This document shows positions 1-5,687 of a stretch of DNA of 7,943 nucleotides, piece by piece. The DNA is from an uncultured Eubacteriales bacterium. GTDB taxonomy: Bacteria > Bacillota > Clostridia > Oscillospirales > Acutalibacteraceae. The DNA lies in NCBI GenBank assembly GCA_900540085.1, contig UQEU01000026.1, positions 1-7,943 of the forward strand. Reading direction: 5' to 3'. Under the pieces are notes generated by a model that made no database searches, was not told the origin of the DNA, and saw only the letters and a list, made by a program, of their open reading frames with translations. A program made the position numbers and the translations under genes. Positions within the stretch are counted from its first letter, which is position 1, and the number at the start of each line of letters is the position of its first letter.

Positions 1-1139
1 GAAATGTAGTCGGGAACCATTCTTTTTGCAGTACATTTTGCAGCAAGTTCTGTCAAATACCAATACTTGCTGTCTTCTGTAATGTTATCTTCTTCAAGAA
101 CATAAATGAGTTTCGGGAAAGCGGGGGTTATCCATACGCCTTTTTCGTTTTTAACACCTTGTATTCTTTGCTTGAGTGTTTCTTCAATAATGAGCGCAAG
201 GTCTGCTTTTTCCTGTTCATTTTTTGTCTCGTTGAGATACATAAATACAGTAACAAATGGCGCCTGACCGTTTGTTGTGAGAAGAGTTACAACCTGATAT
301 TGAATTGTTTGCACGCCTTTTCTTATTTCGTCGATTAAGCGTTTTTCGGCAACTTCGTTAATTTTTTCTTCGGATATACCCGAACCAAACATCTTTGCTT
401 CTTCTTTTACGATGCTTCTTATTTTCTTTCTCGAAATATCAACAAAAGGTGCAAGATGAGCAAGAGAGATGCTTTGACCGCCGTATTGGCTTGAAGCAAC
501 TTGTGCGATGATTTGAGTTGCAATATTGCAGGCAGTTGAAAAACTATGCGGTTTTTCAATAAGAGTTCCGCTGATGACTGTACCGTTTTGAAGCATATCT
601 TCAAGGTTTACAAGGTCGCAGTTGTGCATATGCTGAGCGAAATAGTCTGCATCGTGGAAATGTATGATGCCTTCTTCGTGTGCCTGAACAATGTCTTGTG
701 GCAAGAGAAGTCTTTTTGTAATGTCTTTTGACACTTCGCCTGCCATATAATCTCTTTGTACGCTGTTTACTGTCGGGTTTTTGTTTGAGTTTTCCTGTTT
801 TACTTCTTCGTTGTTGCATTCAATTAAAGACAAAATCTGATTGTCGGTTGTATTTGCCTTTCTTACAAGAGAACGGGTATAACGATATTTTACATATCTT
901 CTTGCCGTGTCAAATGCACCTTGTGCCATAATTTGATTTTCTACAATATCTTGTATTTCTTCTACCGACAATGTTCTGTTAGCCTTTGAAATTTTAAATT
1001 CAACAAAGTCTGCTATATCTTTAATTTGTCCGTCATTTAATTCTTTTTTTGTGCCTGCTGCATTTGCTTTGGATACGGCTACTACAATTTTTTTAATGTC
1101 AAAATCCACTTCACTGCCGTTTCTTTTTATGATTTTCAT
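1..1139 (-). CDS. nrdD: Anaerobic (class III) ribonucleoside-triphosphate reductase, N-terminal part (partial)
   Basis: Partial gene: 379 codons are present and the 3' end lies beyond the left edge. Class III reductases make dNTPs from NTPs under anoxia using a glycyl radical installed by NrdG. Residues 1-90 form an ATP-cone allosteric domain (start MKIIKRNGSEVDFDIKKI; later AQGAFDTARRYVKYR). The start of the catalytic barrel follows, with RDYMAGEVSKDITKRLLLP (129-147), HFHDADYF (160-167), HMHNCDL (170-176), QYGGQSISLAHLAPFVD (218-234) and TTNGQAPFVTVFMYL (288-302). Cys174 matches the position of the first conserved active-site cysteine. The second cysteine and the C-terminal glycyl radical site are outside the window. 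The ATG at 1139 is preceded by GAGGGTG (1144-1150). It is divergent from a Crp/Fnr regulator, which is a plausible controller. Family assignment is confident; regulation is inferred. Confidence 0.95.
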   Translation of the reverse strand, partial: MKIIKRNGSEVDFDIKKIVVAVSKANAAGTKKELNDGQIKDIADFVEFKISKANRTLSVEEIQDIVENQIMAQGAFDTARRYVKYRYTRSLVRKANTTDNQILSLIECNNEEVKQENSNKNPTVNSVQRDYMAGEVSKDITKRLLLPQDIVQAHEEGIIHFHDADYFAQHMHNCDLVNLEDMLQNGTVISGTLIEKPHSFSTACNIATQIIAQVASSQYGGQSISLAHLAPFVDISRKKIRSIVKEEAKMFGSGISEEKINEVAEKRLIDEIRKGVQTIQYQVVTLLTTNGQAPFVTVFMYLNETKNEQEKADLALIIEETLKQRIQGVKNEKGVWITPAFPKLIYVLEEDNITEDSKYWYLTELAAKCTAKRMVPDYI

Positions 1140-1143
1140 TTTG

Positions 1144-1150
1144 CACCCTC
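1144..1150 (-). promoter_or_regulatory. Ribosome binding site of nrdD
   Basis: GAGGGTG on the minus strand, four bases upstream of the ATG at 1139. It supports that start. Confidence 0.7.
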
Positions 1151-1188
1151 AACTTTCATAGTAAATTTTTGACTTTTAATATGTGAAC

Positions 1189-1206
1189 TGTTACAATTTT
1201 GTAACA
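1189..1206. promoter_or_regulatory. 18-bp perfect palindrome, candidate operator of the Crp/Fnr regulator
   Basis: The sequence TGTTACAATTTTGTAACA is a perfect inverted repeat with 8-bp arms around TT. It lies in the nrdD-crp intergenic region, about 50 bp before the nrdD start. Crp/Fnr dimers bind two-fold symmetric sites of about this size, so the divergent regulator is the obvious candidate ligand. The site overlaps a possible minus-strand promoter for nrdD (TTACAA at 1199-1204, 17-bp spacer, TATTAA at 1176-1181), which would fit repression. Alternatively it lies just downstream of the extended -10 at 1227-1235. Binding is inferred, not shown. Confidence 0.55.
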
Positions 1207-1226
1207 CCTTTAATTTGTGTGCTTTT

Positions 1227-1235
1227 ATAATATCA
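1227..1235 (-). promoter_or_regulatory. Possible nrdD promoter (extended -10)
   Basis: On the minus strand TGATATTAT fits an extended -10 element (TGn then TATTAT). The expected transcription start is near 1220. There is no good -35 box, as expected for an activator-dependent promoter. The palindrome centred at 1261.5 would be at about -41.5, the classical class II Crp/Fnr activation position. A second candidate promoter for the same gene is TTACAA/TATTAA (1204-1176). Confidence 0.4.
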
Positions 1236-1253
1236 AAACTCCGTTAAAAAGTC

Positions 1254-1269
1254 TGTTGCATTTGCAACA
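1254..1269. promoter_or_regulatory. 16-bp perfect palindrome overlapping the crp/fnr-type gene promoter
   Basis: TGTTGCATTTGCAACA is a perfect inverted repeat with 7-bp arms around TT. It resembles the 1189-1206 palindrome (TGTTRCA arms) but its half-sites are 2 bp closer together. It covers the -35 hexamer TTGCAT (1256-1261) of the plus-strand regulator promoter, a position suited to autorepression. Its centre is also near -41.5 of a possible nrdD promoter. Operator function is inferred from symmetry and position. Confidence 0.55.
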
Positions 1270-1284
1270 AAAATAAGATATAAT
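1256..1284 (+). promoter_or_regulatory. Sigma-A type promoter of the Crp/Fnr-family gene
   Basis: TTGCAT (1256-1261), a 17-bp spacer, and a perfect TATAAT (1279-1284). The expected start of transcription is near 1291, giving a leader of about 48 nt before the GTG at 1339. Confidence 0.65.
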
Positions 1285-1325
1285 ACAATATATAGTTGTA
1301 AATATTTTTAACAATCAATAGATAT

Positions 1326-1331
1326 AGGGGG
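1326..1331 (+). promoter_or_regulatory. Ribosome binding site with overlapping ATG/GTG starts
   Basis: AGGGGG precedes the string ATGTG. The GTG at 1339 opens the regulator frame at 7-nt spacing. The ATG at 1337, two bases earlier, opens a different frame that stops at TAA 1358-1360 after seven codons. The GTG must be used to make the regulator. Confidence 0.6.
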
Positions 1332-1338
1332 CATTTAT

Positions 1339-1941
1339 GTGTACTTTTGTTCACTTTTAAACGGTATAAATGGCTCTGTTAAGCCAAATTTATTGCAAAG
1401 TGTTAACGCAAACGATGTAACTTACGGCAAAAATGAGTTGATAGAATTGCCGAAAAATAAAATGGGAATAGTGGTCAGAGGCGTTGTTTATATAACAAAT
1501 ACCGATGAGGACGGAAGACGCACAATTTCCGAAATACTTTTTGAAAATGATTTGATAGGAAGCGATATGCTCGTATCTTATGAAACATATATTGTATCAA
1601 AAAGCAAAACGCAGATACTTTTTTTTGATATGGACAAAGTCTTTGAAACGCAAAATAAAAGACTGTGTGACAATTTACACAGCCTTTTAATCTCTGCTTC
1701 TGACAGAAGACTTGAAAGAATAAATATTTTAAGTAAAAAAACAACAGAAAAAAAACTGTCTTTTTATTTTACTGCTTTATCAAAAAAGCAAAAAAACAAA
1801 AAAACAGTCGTTCCTATAAGTTACAGCGATTTGGCAGACTTCCTTTGTGTTGACCGTTCTTCTATGATGAGAGAAATGTCAAAAATGCAAAATGACGGAA
1901 AAATACGAATAAATAAAAAACAGGTCGAGATACTGTATTAA
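1339..1941 (+). CDS. Crp/Fnr-family transcriptional regulator
   Basis: A 200-residue regulator, slightly shorter than the usual 220-230. Residues about 5-115 fit the cyclic-nucleotide-binding-type beta-roll (YGKNELIELPKNKMGIVVRG, then TISEILFENDLIGSDML). A dimerisation helix follows (about 108-135), then a C-terminal winged helix with HTH at about 161-188 (SYSDLADFLCVDRSSMMREM). In the recognition helix, Arg173 and Arg178 align with Arg180 and Arg185 of E. coli CRP, but the Glu181 position is Ser174. The protein should therefore read something other than TGTGA or TTGAT. Only three cysteines (4, 110, 170) are present and there is no Fnr-like iron-sulfur cluster motif, so the effector is unknown. 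The start is GTG at 1339, seven bases after AGGGGG (1326-1331). No in-frame ATG lies upstream before the TAA at 1309. It is divergent from nrdD and probably autoregulated. Confidence 0.9.
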   Translation: MYFCSLLNGINGSVKPNLLQSVNANDVTYGKNELIELPKNKMGIVVRGVVYITNTDEDGRRTISEILFENDLIGSDMLVSYETYIVSKSKTQILFFDMDKVFETQNKRLCDNLHSLLISASDRRLERINILSKKTTEKKLSFYFTALSKKQKNKKTVVPISYSDLADFLCVDRSSMMREMSKMQNDGKIRINKKQVEILY

Positions 1942-1948
1942 GTTTAAA

Positions 1949-2701
1949 TTAACCAAATCTGCCGTAAACATAGTCAGCCGTTTTTTGATTTTTAGGGTTG
2001 TTGAAAATATTTTCTGTTCTGTCAACCTCAACTGCTTCGCCGAGAAGAAAGAATGATGTAACATCTGAAATTCTTTTTGCCTGCTGCATATTGTGAGTAA
2101 CTATAATTATAGTATATTTTTCTTTCAATCTGCAAATCAGTTCTTCTATTTTGTTTGTGGAAACAGGGTCGAGTGCAGAAGTAGGTTCATCCATCAGTAA
2201 AACTTCAGGACGCACTGCTATTGCACGAGCAATACAAAGACGCTGTTGCTGACCGCCGGATATACCCAAAGCACTTTTTTTCAAGCGGTCTTTTACTTCA
2301 TCCCACAGTGCTGCGTCACGAAGCGAACTTTCGACAATATCGTCGAGTTCGCTTTTTTTCTTTATACCGTGACTTCTCGGTCCGAAAGCGATATTATCGT
2401 AGATACTCATAGGAAACGGATTTGGCTTTTGAAAAACCATACCTGCTTTTTTTCTGAGCAATGTAACATCATCTACATCGTAAATATCTTCTCCGTCAAG
2501 CAAAATTTTGCCATCTGTTTTGCAATCGGGAATTAAATCGTTCATTCTATTAATACTTTTTAAAAGTGTTGACTTTCCGCATCCCGAAGGACCTATAAAA
2601 GCCGTAACTTCTTTTTCATTCATATCTAAATTAATATTTTTAAGTGCCTGAAATGAGCCGTAAAATAAATTCAGATTTTTAATTTCTATTTTTTTATTCA
2701 T
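1949..2701 (-). CDS. pstB: Phosphate ABC transporter, ATP-binding protein PstB
   Basis: The ATPase subunit that drives PstCA-mediated phosphate import at the inner face of the membrane; 250 residues, normal length. All ABC motifs are intact: Walker A GPSGCGKST (37-45), Q-loop Gln91 in FQKPNPFPMSIYDN, signature SGGQQQR (148-154), Walker B VLLMDEP (167-173), D-loop SALD, and switch His203 (VTHNMQQA). The NPFPMSIYDNIAFGPR segment and GRFG-type C-terminus are characteristic of PstB. The start was set at ATG 2701, which overlaps the pstA stop by 8 nt (ATGAATAA) and is preceded by AAAAAGG. An in-frame TTG at 2722 would add seven residues and is less likely. It is last in the operon, with no phoU after it. 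It converges on the Crp/Fnr gene with 7 bp between stops. Confidence 0.97.
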   Translation of the reverse strand: MNKKIEIKNLNLFYGSFQALKNINLDMNEKEVTAFIGPSGCGKSTLLKSINRMNDLIPDCKTDGKILLDGEDIYDVDDVTLLRKKAGMVFQKPNPFPMSIYDNIAFGPRSHGIKKKSELDDIVESSLRDAALWDEVKDRLKKSALGISGGQQQRLCIARAIAVRPEVLLMDEPTSALDPVSTNKIEELICRLKEKYTIIIVTHNMQQAKRISDVTSFFLLGEAVEVDRTENIFNNPKNQKTADYVYGRFG

Positions 2702-3548
2702 TTTTTTCAGCCTTTTTAACAATTAGATTTGAGAATATATTGATTATAATAACCATAACAAGTAATACGACTGCCGTCGCATACGCTTCTTCCATGTGTA
2801 AGCCCTCGCTCATAAGCGAATACATGTGAACTGACAGCGTTCTGCCCGAAGACATTAGATTTGTTGCAAGTTTCGGAATTGTACCTGCCGTATATATCAA
2901 AGCCGCTGTTTCGCCTACAATTCTGCCGACTGACAAAATGATACCCGACATAATTGACGGAGCGGCACTTTTTAAAACAACTTTAAATATTGTTCTCAAT
3001 TTTCCTGCACCGAGTGCATAACTGCCCTCACGATAGGACAACGGCACAGATTGAAGAGCCTCTTGAGAAGTTCTCATTATCAAAGGTAAAACCATTATCG
3101 CAAGCGTTAATATACCTGCAATCATACTGTTGCCTGCTTTTGCATTGTTTACAAAAACAATAAATCCGAAAAGTCCGTAAACTATTGACGGAATACCTGC
3201 AAGTGTTTCCGAAGTGAGTCCGACAAATTCTGCAAACTTTGAAGCGGGTTTTGCATACTCAACCAAATAGACGGAAGAAAAAACTCCTACAGGCACTGCT
3301 ATGAGCAATGTGAAAAATACAACTGTTACCGTATTAAATATAGCAGGCAGCATTGATACATTTTCGCTTGTATATTCAAAAGCAAATAAATCAGCGTTAA
3401 GATTTGGCACGCCTTTTACAACTATATACACAACCATTGCCAAAACCGACAGTATTCCTACTGCACAGAAAAAATATACAAGAAATCTTATAAAAGCTGA
3501 AAGAGGGTGTTTTTTGATATATGTCAGCGAATTTTTCATTTTACGCAT
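2694..3548 (-). CDS. pstA: Phosphate ABC transporter permease PstA
   Basis: A membrane permease of 284 residues that pairs with PstC to form the phosphate channel. Hydrophobic segments are near 20-46, 70-97, 110-134, 142-160, 198-222 and 254-277. The cytoplasmic EAA loop that contacts PstB is visible at about 174-196 (EGSYALGAGKLRTIFKVVL). Typical Pst residues include LAGIPSIVYGLFGF (116-129) and GRIVGETAAL (208-217). The start ATG at 3548 overlaps the pstC stop by 8 nt (ATGCGTAA) and follows AAAGGGG (3557-3563) at 8-nt spacing. The alternative ATG at 3539 would be 17 nt from that site. The overlap implies translational coupling. Confidence 0.96.
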   Translation of the reverse strand: MRKMKNSLTYIKKHPLSAFIRFLVYFFCAVGILSVLAMVVYIVVKGVPNLNADLFAFEYTSENVSMLPAIFNTVTVVFFTLLIAVPVGVFSSVYLVEYAKPASKFAEFVGLTSETLAGIPSIVYGLFGFIVFVNNAKAGNSMIAGILTLAIMVLPLIMRTSQEALQSVPLSYREGSYALGAGKLRTIFKVVLKSAAPSIMSGIILSVGRIVGETAALIYTAGTIPKLATNLMSSGRTLSVHMYSLMSEGLHMEEAYATAVVLLVMVIIINIFSNLIVKKAEKNE

Positions 3549-4398
3549 TTTTCTTACCCCTTTTCAACAACGAAAATGATACATTTATTATTAAAATAAA
3601 AACAAACAAAACAGCAGCCGTAGCCATTAAGGCTTCTCTGTGCAAGTCTGTTGCGTAGCCCATTTCCATAATTATATTTGTTGTCAGCGTTCTGACACCT
3701 GACAATACATTTTCGGGGAGAATCGGCTGATTTCCGACTATCATTACAACTGCCATTGTTTCTCCGATTGCTCTGCCTATCGCCAAAACAACGCCGGCTA
3801 AAATTCCCGATTTTGCACCTTTTACGGTACATTTGAAGATAGCCGTTTCTTTTGTTGCACCGAGTGCCAACGCACCCTCATAGTAAGAAGTGTCAACTGC
3901 TTTTAAAGAACTTTCGCAAACTCCTACTATTGTAGGTAAAATCATCAGTGCAAGAATAAGCGACGCAGTTAAAATACCTTTGCCGTTTGTACCGAAAAGT
4001 TTTTGGATTATCGGAACTATCGCAACCAGTCCGAAAAAACCGTAAACTATTGACGGCACTCCAGCCATTAAGTCAACTGCATTTTTCATTAACGGATAAA
4101 TTTTTTTAGGGCAATAAAAGGCAAGATATACCGCCGTAAAAATTCCGAGCGGTACGCCTATAATCATTGAAAGACCGCTTACATAAATACTGCCTATTAT
4201 CATATTGAATATGCCGTATATGTTTGATGACGGTTTCCACTCTTTACCGAAAATAAAATTTGAAAGTCCTATTTCCTTTATGGCAGGGACACCGCTTGAT
4301 AACATAAAATAGCATATTAAAATTACACATGCTATGCTTATGAAAGCACTGACTGCGAACAGCACCTTCATAAGCATTTCTTTTTTATCTTTTATCAT
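3541..4398 (-). CDS. pstC: Phosphate ABC transporter permease PstC
   Basis: Permease of 285 residues, partner of PstA. Hydrophobic segments are near 11-36, 63-95, 109-131, 141-162, 199-222 and 258-278. The EAA loop lies at about 174-196 (EGALALGATKETAIFKCTV). Family motifs include LMAGVPSIVYGFFGL (110-124) and GRAIGETMAVVMIVGN (208-223), the segment lining the transport path. It starts at ATG 4398, overlapping the pstS stop in the classic ATGA arrangement (4395-4398), so it is likely translationally coupled to pstS. No anomaly seen. Confidence 0.96.
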   Translation of the reverse strand: MIKDKKEMLMKVLFAVSAFISIACVILICYFMLSSGVPAIKEIGLSNFIFGKEWKPSSNIYGIFNMIIGSIYVSGLSMIIGVPLGIFTAVYLAFYCPKKIYPLMKNAVDLMAGVPSIVYGFFGLVAIVPIIQKLFGTNGKGILTASLILALMILPTIVGVCESSLKAVDTSYYEGALALGATKETAIFKCTVKGAKSGILAGVVLAIGRAIGETMAVVMIVGNQPILPENVLSGVRTLTTNIIMEMGYATDLHREALMATAAVLFVFILIINVSFSLLKRGKKNA

Positions 4399-5279
4399 TT
4401 AAGTTCTTCCCAAATTGTTGTTTTGCCTGTATAGATATCTTTAATTTGAGCAGAAGTGAGTTCATTTACAACATTTTCTTTGTTTACAATAACTGCAATT
4501 CCGTCTGTTGCTATTACTGTTGGTTTAAGTCCTTCTTTGAGTTCAGAGTCTTTAAGTTCTCTTGATGCCATACCAATATCGTAAACACCCGATATTGCTG
4601 ATGTCATACCTGTTGTTGAGTCGCTTTGCTGAACTTCAACTGTTACATTAGGATTTAATTTTTGATACGCTTCTGCAAGTTTTTCCATTACAGGATATAC
4701 TGATGATGAGCCGCCTACTGTTACTTTGCCGCTTGCATTTCCTTTTGTATAAGAAGTTTGTGTGTCTTGTGGAATGCAACCTGCTTCTGAAACAATTTGC
4801 TGACCTTCTTTACTCATAATGAAAGATATAAAGTCATTTGCCGCTTCCGAAACGCCGTCTTTTACTGCAATGTTAAAAGGTCTTGCAACTTTATATGTTC
4901 CGTTTTTAATGTTTTCTGCAGTTGCTTCGGCACCGTCTATTTTAAGTGCTTTTACATCATCTGAAAGAGAACCGAGAGAAACATAACCGATTGCATTTTT
5001 GTCTCCGTTAACTGTTGTAAGCATTACCGATGTGCTGTTTGTGATTTCTGCTGTTTGAATTGTTTTGTCTTCTTTTTCACCGTTTTCATTTTTTTCTTCA
5101 ATTCCGAAAAGTTCGATAAAAGCTCCTCTTGTACCTGAGCCGTCTTCTCTTGAAATTACATTGATTTTTGTTTGTTCAACTTTTTGTTCCTGTTTGTTGT
5201 CTTTGTTGCCTGTACAAGCTGCGAATATTGCAGACATTGCAACTACAACGGCAACTAAAACTGCTGCTGATTTTTTCAT
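4395..5279 (-). CDS. pstS: Phosphate-binding lipoprotein PstS, circularly permuted domain order
   Basis: Extracellular phosphate receptor of the Pst importer, 294 residues. Residues 1-22 are a lipoprotein signal with lipobox IFAAC (lipidated Cys22), followed by a polar linker. The phosphate-binding SREDGSGTRGAF motif (43-54) comes first here, then VSLGSL, FNIAVKDG and ISFIMSKEGQQIVSEAG (151-167). After a linker (about 171-184) comes what is normally the N-terminal half: VTVGGSSSVYPVMEKLAEAY (186-205), EVQQSDSTTGM (215-225), DIGMASRELKD (234-244), GIAVIVN (260-266) and LTSAQIKDIYTGKT (274-287). In classical PstS these blocks occur in the opposite order. All ligand-contact blocks are retained, so function is likely. 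The start is ATG 5279 after GGAGG (5288-5292); an in-frame TTG at 5294 is rejected because it overlaps that site. It is first in the pst operon. Confidence 0.95.
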   Translation of the reverse strand: MKKSAAVLVAVVVAMSAIFAACTGNKDNKQEQKVEQTKINVISREDGSGTRGAFIELFGIEEKNENGEKEDKTIQTAEITNSTSVMLTTVNGDKNAIGYVSLGSLSDDVKALKIDGAEATAENIKNGTYKVARPFNIAVKDGVSEAANDFISFIMSKEGQQIVSEAGCIPQDTQTSYTKGNASGKVTVGGSSSVYPVMEKLAEAYQKLNPNVTVEVQQSDSTTGMTSAISGVYDIGMASRELKDSELKEGLKPTVIATDGIAVIVNKENVVNELTSAQIKDIYTGKTTIWEELK

Positions 5280-5287
5280 ACTTATTT

Positions 5288-5292
5288 CCTCC
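5288..5292 (-). promoter_or_regulatory. Ribosome binding site of pstS
   Basis: A perfect GGAGG, eight bases before the ATG at 5279. It decides the start and removes the five extra residues of a longer frame beginning at TTG 5294. Confidence 0.85.
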
Positions 5293-5309
5293 AAAAAATC
5301 AAGAAATTT

Positions 5310-5337
5310 TTGCTTTAACTAAACTTCCTTAAAGCAA
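5310..5337 (-). promoter_or_regulatory. Perfect hairpin in the pstS leader
   Basis: The arms TTGCTTTAA and TTAAAGCAA pair perfectly over 9 bp around a 10-nt loop. In the minus-strand transcript the loop is purine-rich (GGAAG...). It lies about 17 nt upstream of the pstS ribosome binding site and has no T tract, so it is not a terminator. It could be a 5' mRNA-stabilising stem-loop or a repressor operator; the sequence alone does not decide. Confidence 0.5.
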
Positions 5338-5342
5338 TTACA

Positions 5343-5373
5343 ATAATATTTCCCCTTATTCAAGTTTTAACAA
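5343..5373 (-). promoter_or_regulatory. Possible pst operon promoter
   Basis: On the minus strand, TTGTTA (5373-5368), a 19-bp spacer and TATTAT (5348-5343). An alternative is TTGAAT (5363-5358), 17 bp, TAATTG. Both deviate from optimum, as expected of a promoter needing PhoP/PhoB-type activation. I could not identify a convincing Pho box. Confidence 0.3.
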
Positions 5374-5390
5374 AAGAAAAGTAAAATAGA

Positions 5391-5434
5391 CAAAAAATAA
5401 AACAGAGAAATGTAAAAAATAGATTACATTTCTC
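5391..5434 (-). terminator. Intrinsic terminator of the 206-aa/58-aa gene pair
   Basis: A perfect 10-bp stem GAGAAATGTA/TACATTTCTC (5405-5414 with 5425-5434), 10-nt loop, followed on the minus strand by TGTTTTATTTTTTG. It lies 70 bp after the stop of the 58-codon gene and before the pst promoter region, separating the two transcription units. The stem is AT-rich, so efficiency may be moderate. Confidence 0.7.
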
Positions 5435-5503
5435 CGCTTTTCAAAATTTTTGTAAAGAAATTCAAATAAAGGTTTTGAAAAATTCAAATTAAAAGAAAAT
5501 GTT

Positions 5504-5680
5504 TTAAAGGTCGTCTGCGTCTTGTGTAGGCTCCTCATCTTCTCCGTCATAAAATTGACTTTCCGTAACGCCTGTGTAACTTCCGAGTACATCTGTTTCT
5601 ACCAAGTCTGCGTCAATGTATGAAGTGAGGTCAATAATTTCTTTTCTTTTTTTGTTTTTCGCATTTTTATTTTTTTGCAT
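5504..5680 (-). CDS. Small conserved-looking hypothetical protein, 58 aa
   Basis: Not recognised as a named family. The 58 residues have a Lys/Asn-rich start (MQKNKNAKNKKRKE), then EIIDLTSYIDADLVETDVLG and a GSYTGV turn (33-38), and end in an acidic tail (DGEDEEPTQDADDL). The strong bipolar charge and lack of a membrane segment or signal peptide suggest a small soluble protein, perhaps a partner of another protein. It is supported as a gene by GGGGTGA (5685-5691) before ATG 5680, which shares GGTGATTTTATG with the start region of the upstream 206-codon gene, and by a terminator just downstream. I have an impression of similar D-x-L-G-S-Y-T-G small proteins in Clostridia but cannot verify it. 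Its ribosome binding site lies partly in a hairpin (5688-5711). Confidence 0.75.
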   Translation of the reverse strand: MQKNKNAKNKKRKEIIDLTSYIDADLVETDVLGSYTGVTESQFYDGEDEEPTQDADDL

Positions 5681-5687
5681 AAAATCA

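Noticed and set aside
601..931. Open frames on both strands inside nrdD (601-819 and 728-931)
   Set aside because: Shadows of the nrdD reading frame, which shows continuous family motifs across the region.
1284..1300. TACAA-N7-TTGTA containing ATATATAG, resembling an NrdR box near nrdD
   Set aside because: It does not match the 16-bp NrdR box length and symmetry without indels, occurs singly rather than as the usual pair, and lies downstream of the regulator's -10 box, far from nrdD.
2702..2722. Longer PstB start at TTG 2722
   Set aside because: TTG is a rare start, the extra residues are not conserved in PstB, and ATG 2701 has its own site (AAAAAGG) and the same 8-nt overlap seen at pstC-pstA.
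5281..5400. Pho box upstream of pstS
   Set aside because: I looked for regularly spaced TTAACA-like repeats or CTGTCAT-like repeats and found only loose T/A-rich matches.
5438..5481. TTTTCAAAA ... TTTTGAAAA inverted repeat with a 26-nt spacer
   Set aside because: Pure A/T arms with one G-C pair in AT-rich intergenic DNA; likely chance.
5356..5592. Minus-strand open frame of 78 codons across the pst upstream region
   Set aside because: It overlaps the 58-codon gene in another frame, runs through the terminator at 5391-5434, has low-complexity Phe/Leu-rich sequence and no ribosome binding site.
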